Positions 1-7,316 of a stretch of 15,368 nt of DNA are shown here, piece by piece. A model generated the notes under the pieces. The model saw only the letters and a list, made by a program, of their open reading frames with translations. It ran no database searches and had not been told where the DNA came from. The stretch covers positions 1-15,368 of the forward strand of contig NJEJ01000007.1 in assembly GCA_002255025.1 (NCBI GenBank), given 5' to 3'. The stretch is from Candidatus Bathyarchaeota archaeon ex4484_135. GTDB lineage: Archaea; Thermoproteota; Bathyarchaeia; EX4484-135. Position 1 is the first letter of the stretch. Each line of letters opens with the position of its first letter. A program made the position numbers and the translations under genes.

Positions 1-243
1 TATAGCGTGATTCCCGCAATGGTCTTAGTCACCCCGTTGATGACGAGCCACCGTCCACGGCCGTCGAATAAAACTATAGCTAAGTCCACGCCCTCTCTAG
101 TGGGATAAAGGACTTCCCCATGGAACTTAGCATATTCTAGTAAGGGCGGAAACCCCGCTATGGTTACTGCAGTCACGCACTCGCGTATTTCTTCCCCCCT
201 TCTTTACACGTTCAATTACTACGCTTGTATCAAGGTTCGTCAA
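1..243 (-). pseudogene. Broken VapC-type PIN-domain toxin, cut by the window edge
   Basis: VapC toxins are PIN-domain ribonucleases that cleave RNA and are neutralised by VapB. A TTG start at 243-241 opens with LTNLDTSVVIERVKKG, which carries the first conserved PIN aspartate. A run of six G (C at 194-199 on the plus strand) then holds one base too many. Skipping it restores the frame EEIREC followed by TAVTIAGFPPLLEYAKFHGE and VLYPTREGVDLAIVL. Family members have glutamate at the GFPPLL position (EFPPLL), the second acidic residue of the active site, so it is replaced by glycine here. Near the window edge the expected NxG...VTxD region is only faintly recognisable, which suggests an internal deletion. 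The frameshift plus the lost acidic residue point to a dead gene. The PIN assignment rests on motif recognition, not on a search. Confidence 0.6.
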
Positions 244-337
244 AGCTGAAGGAGCCCCCTCTTCTCGGCTTCCCTAAGGGCTAATACCTCACATCATCCT
301 TGACCCACTCTGGCACCCTAACGCTGATGACCTTCAT
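240..337 (-). pseudogene. Broken VapB-type antitoxin gene
   Basis: An ATG at 337-335 opens MKVISVRVPEWVKDDVRY and hits a TAG stop after 18 residues. The opening is typical of archaeal ribbon-helix-helix antitoxins, whose N-terminal strand binds the operator. After a one-base change of frame the sequence continues as VLALREAEKRGLLQL to a TGA at 242-240. That TGA overlaps the TTG start of the vapC remnant (TTGA), the overlapping arrangement usual for vapBC operons. The preserved overlap and order support the identification although both genes are broken. An AT-rich stretch at about 384-400 could be an old promoter. What the operator was cannot be said. Confidence 0.5.
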
Positions 338-553
338 CCTGAGGAGAGGCACCTGCGATCAGCTATAAGCGCTTCGCACCTCGGGTTTAAAGTATAATTG
401 CACATATTGAGATGCCCTCATCAGTTGGCAAGAGAAACAACGGTATTTAAACGATGAGATGATCGGTGCCCTCGCTTTCTCGCTTTCTTCTTCGCTTTGC
501 CTCTAGGATTACGCTTATTACGAGCCCTGGGTCTAGTTCTGGGTGGTGATGAT

Positions 554-652
554 ATGGCGAAAGACGAAGAAGCAAGGAGGCCTCACGGCATGCCCGACTT
601 CTTTAGGGATAATCCATGGATAGACATCCTAAGCAGGTGGCATTATCTGTAA
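554..652 (+). CDS. Possible small protein of 32 residues
   Basis: An ATG at 554 is preceded by GGGTGGTGAT at 541-550, a good archaeal ribosome binding site. The product begins MAKDEEARRPHGMPDFF and ends in DILSRWHYL before a TAA stop. It is charged at the N-terminus and aromatic at the C-terminus, with no membrane segment. I do not recognise a family. The surroundings (338-553 and 653-713) show no other convincing gene. A lysine- and arginine-rich frame on the minus strand at about 430-545 is open in two frames and looks like composition only. The ORF could be real or the intact start of a truncated gene. The ribosome binding site is the main support. Confidence 0.25.
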   Translation: MAKDEEARRPHGMPDFFRDNPWIDILSRWHYL

Positions 653-713
653 CAGACCCGTTGTGCTACATCGAGCACTCGAGTCGCAGCGAAGACCTCA
701 GTCCAGCAGGACC

Positions 714-1157
714 ATGGACGGTCCTTCGGGTATTGAGACTGTGCTATACGAGATAAGAGATGCTGTGAAGACTATGGTGGATCTGCTGAATAGGCACCAT
801 ATAGTGATTCAGCCTATTCTCATCCCAGTAGAATCATCTCGTATGGCCATTCTTCATCCGCTGATATGCTCTCTTCGTTATATCGACATACAATCCTCCG
901 TCGAGGAGTATGCAAAAATATGTGAGAAAATTTTAATGGAGCACCCTGGGGCGCTGGTGGTCCCGGGTTCAAATCCCGGCGGCCCCACCAATAAGGCCCC
1001 TCTAGAAGCCCAAAACGGCGGTAGCCAGAGTAGCTGGTGGTCCCAGGAAGCAGGACGGGAAACTGAAGCTCAAGATGCGGGAGGGGGAGAAAAGGCTGTA
1101 GCCTCCAGGCTGAAAGTCTCAGTCAGCTCCCCTTCGGGGAACCAGCCCAGTTTCTGA
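714..1157 (+). CDS. Doubtful ORF running into a tRNA scar and an IS-like tail
   Basis: From ATG 714 the frame reads MDGPSGIETVLYEIRDAVKT and contains an amphipathic helix (residues about 6-28). After about residue 75 it reads straight through the tRNA 3' half at 946-990 and then through the IS-like structured tail to a TGA at 1157. The last 70 or so codons therefore translate sequence that looks non-coding or belongs to other elements. No ribosome binding site is evident. I recognise no domain. At best the first 70 residues are the head of a gene truncated by an insertion. It may be an accidental open frame. Confidence 0.15.
   Translation: MDGPSGIETVLYEIRDAVKTMVDLLNRHHIVIQPILIPVESSRMAILHPLICSLRYIDIQSSVEEYAKICEKILMEHPGALVVPGSNPGGPTNKAPLEAQNGGSQSSWWSQEAGRETEAQDAGGGEKAVASRLKVSVSSPSGNQPSF
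946..990 (+). pseudogene. tRNA 3' half, Pro(GGG)-like; candidate integration scar
   Basis: The T arm is perfect: stem CCGGG (963-967), loop TTCAAAT, stem CCCGG (975-979). It is followed by CGGCCCC (980-986), a discriminator A and an encoded CCA (988-990). Upstream, TGGTC fits a variable loop, and CTGGGGC (946-952) fits an anticodon loop with anticodon GGG for proline. The flanking anticodon stem pairs only at three of five positions, and no D arm or 5' acceptor strand (GGGGCCG expected) precedes it. A piece running from the anticodon loop to the 3' end is the classic attachment segment of SSV-type archaeal integrases. I infer a leftover att site of a lost element. No integrase gene is visible in the window. 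Confidence 0.55.
1009..1157 (+). mobile_element. Structured tail resembling an IS200/IS605 right end
   Basis: This stretch ends in nested inverted repeats. TCCCC-TTC-GGGGA forms a tight hairpin (1128-1140), enclosed by GGCTG (1108-1112) with CAGCC (1143-1147) and, further out, AAACTG (1060-1065) with CAGTTT (1148-1153). Such a GC-rich, multi-stem segment, with a frame ending at its 3' edge (TGA 1155-1157), resembles the right end of IS605-type elements, where the tnpB tail overlaps a structured guide RNA. No TnpB catalytic motif is present, so only a tail could remain. Recognition is by resemblance and is not firm. It could also be another structured RNA. Confidence 0.3.
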
Positions 1158-1166
1158 GTGTTTTAA

Positions 1167-1304
1167 CGGCCGCGAACTGGGTATGCTCACCCTAAAGGAG
1201 CTTACCGGAGCGTGCTTAAAGCAGAGGACGTTGAAATCAACAGGCTTGAGGTAAAGGGCATAAAGGCCTCACAGATCATCAGGGAGATAAGGGAAACCAT
1301 ATGA
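1167..1304 (+). pseudogene. Headless 45-codon frame fragment
   Basis: Directly after a TAA (1164-1166), 45 codons run open to TGA 1302-1304. They include RSVLKAEDVEINRLEVKGIK and then ASQIIREIRETI. The amino-acid mix looks coding (alternating charged and aliphatic residues, with a predicted terminal helix), but the frame has no start codon or ribosome binding site. It may be the C-terminus of a truncated gene. I recognise no family. Confidence 0.2.
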
Positions 1305-1749
1305 TTAAGTTCTATTAGATACGAGCGATCAAGCCAGATATCCTAAAGGTATGTAGCGACTGTCATCTCCCTCAGAGAAGATCTATTGACCGAAAAATAG
1401 GCTAATTCATGGTCTAAAGAATAGTATAGAGCGGAATTGATAGCGGATTTCAGCAGGTTCGGAGATACTAATGGAATGGTCTTGTAGGCTATACATCGAT
1501 GGCAGGATGTACGAATGGAAGCTTCCGCTGTGAGTGGAAGTTACTATTTTAGCCTCCGCTACCGCCTCCGTCCAGACCGGCCCACATTGTTCGTCGGCCT
1601 CGTATGTCCGTCAACCAAGAAGTAATTTGAGTAGGAATGGAAATGCTGAAGGTTTTCTAAGAGGGGTCGAGAGAGCTGCGAGTTACACGGTTAGCTAAGA
1701 GATCGTCTATCTTTGATGGACAGAAGGTCTAGACGCCTCGTTCAGTAAG
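1305..1749. other. About 450 bases without a supportable gene
   Basis: Short open stretches exist in all frames but none has a ribosome binding site and a recognisable product. The only structure I see is a palindrome GGAAGCTTCC (1517-1526) overlapping an inverted repeat CTTCCGCT/AGTGGAAG (1522-1529 with 1533-1540, one mismatch). The stretch is less GC-rich than the operon that follows. It probably continues the decayed accessory region. Confidence 0.5.
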
Positions 1750-1758
1750 CATAAAAAG
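1750..1758 (+). promoter_or_regulatory. TATA-type promoter of the three-gene surface operon
   Basis: CATAAAAAG is centred near 1754. Archaeal transcription usually begins about 26 bases further on, near 1780, which is where the GTG/ATG cluster at 1780-1791 lies. The message is therefore probably leaderless. This also argues against the ATG at 1759, which would be inside the promoter. Confidence 0.5.
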
Positions 1759-1782
1759 ATGCAGTTAGCTCCTAGAGCAGTG

Positions 1783-3222
1783 ATGGGGATGAGCAGGAAG
1801 GCTCTCTTAATCGTGATAGTTTTGGCCTTGGTCTTGGCTGGCGTGCTGGGCTACCTGACCTGGGCCTGGATGAGCCAGCCGGGGGAGCGGCCCTCCCCCT
1901 CGTGGCCCATAACGGAGGAGCCGAACACTTACATCACGAGGCAGCCCGATGCAGGAGATTTCGTGCCTGTGGGCATTACTTACGAACTCGACTCGAGCGG
2001 CCTGCTCACGTATACATCTGACCCGAGGTGGAAGCAGTCCTGCTTCATACTTGTGGCCGTTGGCTGGACGGAAGACGGCAAGCACATGCTCTTCTACCAG
2101 GGCCGCCTCCCCTTCACGGGCGAGGGCGGCTTCAGGCCTAGGATATGCGTGGACGGCGAATACCTACACGACGTGCCTACCTTTAAAGGGGGCATGTATT
2201 ACCGGTCCAATGGGGTGCCCGAGGCCGGCCTGCCGTACCCGACGGTCTACGTCAAAGGCCAAGGTGGCTATACAGAGGGCATTTCCTACGATGTGGAGGG
2301 GCGCAGGTGGATTCACGTCATAAGGCCGCCAGCTGGCACGCCCGAGGGAGAGGGCCTGGAGCTCTACTTCGTGGGCCAGGCGCTCGGCGTGCCGTTCTGG
2401 ATGGGGCCCATGGATGGACCTTACATAGTCCACGGTGCCTACAGCAGGGTTAAGGACATAGACATCTGGGGGGGCTTCTGGGTCTCAGGCACGTTCAAGG
2501 CCAACCTCACGGTGCCAGGTGAGGGAACCTACACCTTCAGGGGCCACTTCCTCTTCGATAGGGCCGTGCATCGCATCTACTACGGTGGCTCGGCAGCCGA
2601 AGCAGGACCGATGAGAGGCCCCACGGGTGGCGTCCTGGCTTTCTCCTGCATGGTGGTGTTCCACGACGAGTTCTACATCATGATATCGCACAGCGATAAC
2701 CCAACGCCAGAGGACTTCCCCAAGTTCCAGCACCAGGGCCGGGTTAACTTCCCCTCCAGGGGCCTCAGCTTCACGTTCAACGGGTTCACCTTGGAGAGCC
2801 TCGGCAACCCCCTCCAGCCGGACGGCTTCAGGCTCTACGGCCCATTTGAAGGCGGCTACGTGAACCTAACGGGCGATGTAGTGGCTTACTGGCCACCTAA
2901 GGGCTGGGGCGTGAACACGGGCACCTGGTGGGACCCAGGGGCCAAGCACACCTGGGGAAGGGCGTTCATCAACTGGACGGGCACGGTGAGCCTCGGAGAT
3001 GAGGTCATAGAGGTCTCAGGGGCCATGGGCGTGGGCGAGTTCACCAGGGTCGTGAGTTCGGGCTCCGAGATTGGAGCGGCTTCCGAGAGTGGCTTAGGAC
3101 TGGGCATTGAATTGGCGGATGCGAGATCGGCTAGCCCGAGCCTCTGCCCCGAGGGCACGAGAAAGAAGTCCGGAGAGGAGCTAGACTTCCGTGGTAGAAG
3201 ATTCTTAAGAATATGGCCTTAA
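1783..3222 (+). CDS. Membrane-anchored or exported protein of unknown family, first gene of the surface operon
   Basis: The product is about 479 residues. Residues about 3-27 (MSRK, then a run of I/V/L/A up to LTWAW) form a signal anchor. A proline-rich linker with GERPSPSWP follows, then roughly 400 residues rich in G, Y, W, F and T with alternating polar and aromatic residues, as expected for a beta-rich fold. Three N-x-T sequons (NLT, NLT, NWT) suit an extracellular, glycosylated protein. I recognise no family. A lipocalin or sandwich fold is possible but only a guess. The last 50 residues are low in complexity and charged. The start is set by the TATA box; ATG 1789 is an alternative because MSRK is also the start of the next gene. 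The 18-base gap to the GH42-like gene, and a similar anchor there, indicate one operon. Confidence 0.8.
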   Translation: MGMSRKALLIVIVLALVLAGVLGYLTWAWMSQPGERPSPSWPITEEPNTYITRQPDAGDFVPVGITYELDSSGLLTYTSDPRWKQSCFILVAVGWTEDGKHMLFYQGRLPFTGEGGFRPRICVDGEYLHDVPTFKGGMYYRSNGVPEAGLPYPTVYVKGQGGYTEGISYDVEGRRWIHVIRPPAGTPEGEGLELYFVGQALGVPFWMGPMDGPYIVHGAYSRVKDIDIWGGFWVSGTFKANLTVPGEGTYTFRGHFLFDRAVHRIYYGGSAAEAGPMRGPTGGVLAFSCMVVFHDEFYIMISHSDNPTPEDFPKFQHQGRVNFPSRGLSFTFNGFTLESLGNPLQPDGFRLYGPFEGGYVNLTGDVVAYWPPKGWGVNTGTWWDPGAKHTWGRAFINWTGTVSLGDEVIEVSGAMGVGEFTRVVSSGSEIGAASESGLGLGIELADARSASPSLCPEGTRKKSGEELDFRGRRFLRIWP

Positions 3223-3240
3223 GCCGGGCGGTGAGTTGAC

Positions 3241-5547
3241 ATGAGCAGGAAGACCCTGGCAATGGTGGTGGCCGTAACAATCGCCTCAGCAGCCCTCCTG
3301 AGCATCTTGCTGTGGGCCTGGCCATGGCCTGAAGGCGAGGAGAGGCCATCGCCCACGTCCCCCTTGACGGAGCCCATCACCAGTTACGTGCGTGTGGTGA
3401 ACGGGAATGCGAAGTTGTTTATAAATGGGGAGCCGACCGATATACTCGGCCTCTTCCCCACAAATGAGACCATCGAGTATATAGACAAGGCATCCCGCTA
3501 CGGCCTGCTGTTCTGCCGTGTCCGCTTAGAGTGGGCATTTCTCGATGAGATCACGGTCAGCTTCTTCAGGGAGAACCCAGGCATGTTTGATACGCTGAAG
3601 ACGCTAGTGCATGAGGGACGCCTAAGGGACGCCATAGAACTCCTCCCCGATTTCCCCTTGCCGGAGGACGCCTCGGATTGGATAAGGTGGGAGATCCTCG
3701 ACCAGCTCCTAGATTACGCAGCCTCAAAGGGCGTCTACCTGATAATCGATTTCCACTACTTCACGCCGCCGATATGGTGGGTGAAGGCGTTTCCCGATCA
3801 GCTCCAGACGAACGGCACGGGGACGCTATCGTACATGCCGACCTTCAACTCGCCAGCACTTATCAAGTATGCCAGCCAGGTCATCGAGGCCCTCGTGGCC
3901 CGCTACAGGCGCCACCCGGCCCTCCTGGGCTGGGGTCTATCATTCGGTTGGACGGTCGAGGACAACTACCCTGGCCCGGCCTACTACGCATCGTGGGGCA
4001 TATACGATTACGCGCCCTGTGCCATCGGGCGCTTCAGGGAGTGGCTCAGGGAGCTCTACAACAACGACACAGATGCCCTTAGGGCTGCTTGGGGCGACCC
4101 AACTGTGGATTTCGATAACGCAACACCGCCTCTCCCCTTGCCTCAGCCTGCGAACGCTACCGAGTGGGTGCTCTACCTGAACGGCCCAGGCGATCCACGC
4201 AGGGCCTGGTTAGATTGGTGCGAGTTCAGGCTCCAGGAGAAAGTGAGCTGCATGCTCTACTTCGCCAACCTCTACAAGAGCCTCGACCCAGACCGCGTGC
4301 TCGTCCAGACGCCGGGCACGCCCTTCACGGGCCCCTCGGCTGGCGTGGTGCCGCTCAACATAGATTACTGGTCTTATGCGAAATCACCGGTGGACGTGGT
4401 GTACGTGAACCCTGGCATAAAGGAGGGCACAGCGACGACGATATCGACGTTCGGCTACCCGTTTTTCCTGAAGTATTTCGAGCAGAGGGGGAAGGCCGCC
4501 TTTATAAAGTGGGAGGGCAGGCCTGGTGTCGATTACGATGCCCACCCGGAGTATATAGAGATCGTGGCCAGGATGGCCAGGCTGACCGGCACGGGCTTGG
4601 CCATCTGGGGAGGGCACGTGCCCATGCCCGGCCCCCCGCCCTACGAGGAGCTCCAGCCGGAGTTCACGGATGAGCAAATAGAGCTCTTCATCCAGACACT
4701 CCGCTCCACGCCAGAGGGGCGCACGGAGGGCGCTGACATAGCCCTAATAGACGACCCGAGACTCTGCTTCTTCGAGTATTATCCCCTCCTCGCAGGCTCC
4801 GGCCTGAGGCCCGTCGAGGCCGTGGCCACGATGTTCCTCTTCAGGCTGGCGGGTTACGACCCGGACGTGTTGGCCGTCGACGAGGTGATGGAGGAGCCCG
4901 AGATCCTTAGCCGGTATAAGGCCGTCATACTGTGCGATCTCTTCCGCATGAGGGAGGAACTCGTGGACATCTTGGTCGATTATGTGGCGTCCGGCGGCGG
5001 GCTGTTCATCGTGGGGCGCACGGGCCTCTACGACTGGTATGGCACTGACCACTTTGGGCCCTTGAGGGAGCTCCTCGGTGTGGGCTCTAAGATATCGGAT
5101 GTCCCGCTCGTTCGATACTCGTGGCGCTTCAAGAGCACCGAGGACCCCCTACTCGTGGGCCTGGGGGGGCTTGAGGGCGATATCCGGAGCAATCTCAGCA
5201 TCTACTTCATCCCGAAGTTCGATTATGAGGCCGAGGGTTTCAAGGTGCTTGCGACCGTGGAGGAGTGCCCCGACCTGGCAGCCATCGTGCGGAAGGGGAG
5301 GGTGGTTGCCTGGTTCCCGAGGCTCGGCCTCCAGCTTTTGGACAGGCCCATCGACGACCTATCGGCCATCACACGCTTCATAAGGAACCTATGTGAGTTC
5401 TTCGGCGTCGAGAGGACGGGAGGGCCCCTGCCCGATGAGATACGGGGCCCGGCCCGCCCAGCGCTTATGACGCTTGTGTGGCCGGGCTTCACGGCCGATT
5501 TCCTCGTGCTCTGGGATGCCGTGCATAACGAGGTGAGAACGCCCTGA
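3241..5547 (+). CDS. Membrane-anchored GH42-like (beta-galactosidase family) protein
   Basis: GH42 enzymes release galactose from beta-galactosides with a TIM barrel followed by a trimerisation domain. Here a signal anchor (residues 1-27) and an ERPSP linker precede a barrel at about 50-480. The segment FREWLRELYNNDTDALRAAW (264-283) matches the GH42 pattern of a helix leading to a conserved AWG. IKWEGRPG (422-429) offers a glutamate, E425, at the nucleophile position. The acid/base position reads WGLSFGW (231-237) instead of the usual W-x-x-x-N-E, so that glutamate is absent. Residues about 497-615 (ADIALIDDP to GGGLFIVGRTG) match the GH42 middle domain. Six N-x-S/T sequons suggest surface exposure. 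The start ATG has GGTGAG (3230-3235) five bases upstream. Its last bases overlap the CTG start of the next gene. Enzyme activity is unproven. Confidence 0.8.
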   Translation: MSRKTLAMVVAVTIASAALLSILLWAWPWPEGEERPSPTSPLTEPITSYVRVVNGNAKLFINGEPTDILGLFPTNETIEYIDKASRYGLLFCRVRLEWAFLDEITVSFFRENPGMFDTLKTLVHEGRLRDAIELLPDFPLPEDASDWIRWEILDQLLDYAASKGVYLIIDFHYFTPPIWWVKAFPDQLQTNGTGTLSYMPTFNSPALIKYASQVIEALVARYRRHPALLGWGLSFGWTVEDNYPGPAYYASWGIYDYAPCAIGRFREWLRELYNNDTDALRAAWGDPTVDFDNATPPLPLPQPANATEWVLYLNGPGDPRRAWLDWCEFRLQEKVSCMLYFANLYKSLDPDRVLVQTPGTPFTGPSAGVVPLNIDYWSYAKSPVDVVYVNPGIKEGTATTISTFGYPFFLKYFEQRGKAAFIKWEGRPGVDYDAHPEYIEIVARMARLTGTGLAIWGGHVPMPGPPPYEELQPEFTDEQIELFIQTLRSTPEGRTEGADIALIDDPRLCFFEYYPLLAGSGLRPVEAVATMFLFRLAGYDPDVLAVDEVMEEPEILSRYKAVILCDLFRMREELVDILVDYVASGGGLFIVGRTGLYDWYGTDHFGPLRELLGVGSKISDVPLVRYSWRFKSTEDPLLVGLGGLEGDIRSNLSIYFIPKFDYEAEGFKVLATVEECPDLAAIVRKGRVVAWFPRLGLQLLDRPIDDLSAITRFIRNLCEFFGVERTGGPLPDEIRGPARPALMTLVWPGFTADFLVLWDAVHNEVRTP
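5530..5537 (+). promoter_or_regulatory. Ribosome binding site pointing to a CTG start
   Basis: GAGGTGAG lies six bases before CTG 5544-5546. In that frame there is no ATG, GTG or TTG between the stop TAA at 5526-5528 and TTG 5601, so this strong site has no ordinary start codon to serve. The downstream codons read SRRGLL, parallel to the SRK starts of the two preceding genes. Confidence 0.55.
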
Positions 5548-7283
5548 GCAGGAGAGGCCTACTAGCCATCGTTTTTGTAGGCTTTGCCGTCCTCGTCGCC
5601 TTGTCCTACATACTGCTGATGGCTACCTTGCCCCAGGAGAGGGGGCCTCAAAAGGGGGCGCCCGCCAAGGGGGACGTGTTAGTCATAGTGGCCATCCCAT
5701 TCGTCGAGAACCCCGCACTTGGCGTCTATAAGCCGAGCTGGGCCGAGGTCGAGCAGGCCCTCCCGGCACTCAAGGAGGTGGGGGCCGATGCCATATTCCT
5801 CTGGGGCCCCTACGACCACCGCTTCCCGGAGCCCGGCGAGACCATAACGGTGCTGACCGAGGAAGGCTACATCGAGCTGGAGATAGGGCCAGCTGCCCAC
5901 ATAAGGAACTACACGAGGCCGGACCCGGCGAGGGGGACGGAGCAGGAATTCCTGAGCATGGTCGAGAGGGCGCACGAGCTAGGCCTGAAGGTGATTGGCC
6001 AGCTTCAGATAACCCTCGCAACGCCCGGCGACTTCGTCTACGACCACCACCCCGAGTGGCTGCTCCAGAGCATCTACGGTGCGCCGGCCGTCCACTGGCC
6101 CTGGGCCATGGGGCCCTTCGGCTTCAAGGTGAACAAGGCCCACCCAGGCCTGATAGATTTCGTGGTCAACACGGTCCTGCCCCACTGGATAGAGGTCTGG
6201 GGCCTCGACGGCGTATACCTGGACTCACCCGGCATCGCATATTGCGATCTGCACATAGCGGAGCTGTGCGAGCTCTACGGCTGTGCGCCTGGCTGCGAGC
6301 CCCTCACGCCCGTGGATGGCTACTACAGCCCGGAGCCCCTCGTGAGGGCCATGAGGGAGAAGATAAACGAGCTCGAGGCCGAAACCGGGCGAGAGCTCAT
6401 GTTCCCGGCCGAGGCGACCCTGAAGACGTGGCGCGATATGCCTGAGGAGTTCGTGGTAGCTGCTTGCCATGGCGAATTCTGGAGGTGGCTGTGGGACGAG
6501 AGGGTGGACAGGAGCATGGGCTCCTACTTCGATTGGGTCATGGACTACCAGTTCAGGACGCTCCTCAAGGCCGTTTATGACCGTGCTATCACGTCGGAGC
6601 AGTACGTGGAGTTCCTCCTCAAGATAGACCGTGAGCTTGACGGGCGCTACACGAGGCTGGCGAGGTTCGTGAACATATGGGTGGTCGCCTCCCCCTACAT
6701 ACCGCTCCTCAAGCCAGATGTGGCCGAGTGCTTCATAACGCTCTGGGGGACGGCCACTGGTGACGTGCTCTTCATAGGCTCGTTCTTGCTCCCGCCTTGG
6801 TCAGAGGTCATGGAGCGCCTCTTCGGATACGATGGCGAGCTGCTCAAGGAACTCTTCTCCAAGCTCGTGGACATTAAGGAGCGGTATGGGGCGCTCAGGT
6901 CGGGCAATATAGAGGATGCCCTCATAGGGCCGGGCGTCAAGGGCCTCATAGCCTACAACCGCTGGGACGAGCACGAGTCTGTGACGGTCATCGTCAACAC
7001 CACGCCCGAGCCCCTCACGGCCCGTGTCAAGACGAGGCTCGGCGAGCAAGCCACGCTGGTGGACCTCCTCTCAGGCGAGCGATTCAGGACCGAGCGTTCC
7101 TCTGGCGAGCTGACGGTCCACATGCCAGCTCACAGTGCTAGGATACTCGTGGAGGAGCGAGGTGATTATGAGGCATTCCTTAGTGTGTCCCCGATCCCAG
7201 GAGGAGTGGTGGTGGGCCCCGTGTTTGCCGCCTCACCAACCCCGGGGAAAGGATTAGCTCCCCATGAAAAGAAAGAGCTGTAA
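5544..7283 (+). CDS. Membrane-anchored GH13-like (alpha-amylase-fold) protein, CTG start
   Basis: With the CTG start the product has 579 residues and gains a full anchor: SRRG plus about 22 hydrophobic residues. From TTG 5601 the anchor would be cut in half. The TIM barrel carries WGLDGVYLDSPG (about 219-230), the GH13 region II pattern with nucleophile-like D227, and MFPAEATLKTW with E290 as the likely acid/base. A DHHPEW motif (about 167-172) and a C-terminal sandwich with VNTTPEPL and DLLSGERF are typical of alpha-amylase relatives. Deviations: region II has Y instead of the usual R before LD, region I is QLQIT instead of D-x-x-x-N-H, and the expected NHD of region IV reads VNIW. Substrate is unknown and an alpha-glucan or related glycan is only a guess. 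It shares the operon with the GH42-like gene, overlapping it by four bases. Confidence 0.75.
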   Translation: MSRRGLLAIVFVGFAVLVALSYILLMATLPQERGPQKGAPAKGDVLVIVAIPFVENPALGVYKPSWAEVEQALPALKEVGADAIFLWGPYDHRFPEPGETITVLTEEGYIELEIGPAAHIRNYTRPDPARGTEQEFLSMVERAHELGLKVIGQLQITLATPGDFVYDHHPEWLLQSIYGAPAVHWPWAMGPFGFKVNKAHPGLIDFVVNTVLPHWIEVWGLDGVYLDSPGIAYCDLHIAELCELYGCAPGCEPLTPVDGYYSPEPLVRAMREKINELEAETGRELMFPAEATLKTWRDMPEEFVVAACHGEFWRWLWDERVDRSMGSYFDWVMDYQFRTLLKAVYDRAITSEQYVEFLLKIDRELDGRYTRLARFVNIWVVASPYIPLLKPDVAECFITLWGTATGDVLFIGSFLLPPWSEVMERLFGYDGELLKELFSKLVDIKERYGALRSGNIEDALIGPGVKGLIAYNRWDEHESVTVIVNTTPEPLTARVKTRLGEQATLVDLLSGERFRTERSSGELTVHMPAHSARILVEERGDYEAFLSVSPIPGGVVVGPVFAASPTPGKGLAPHEKKEL

Positions 7284-7316
7284 CCTCCCTGTTTTTCACG
7301 GCCGACCGGGGCCAGC

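Noticed and set aside
425..560. Lysine/arginine-rich minus-strand frame resembling a ribosomal protein tail
   Set aside because: Two overlapping frames are equally open, there is no start, and no specific motif.
941..990. A complete tRNA gene
   Set aside because: No D arm or 5' acceptor strand precedes the 3' half, and the anticodon stem pairs poorly.
1531..1700. Open frame from GTG 1531 on the plus strand
   Set aside because: No ribosome binding site, biased serine/arginine composition and no recognisable motif.
1759..1782. ATG 1759 as start of the first operon gene
   Set aside because: It directly abuts the CATAAAAAG promoter element and would add residues not seen in the parallel head of the next gene.
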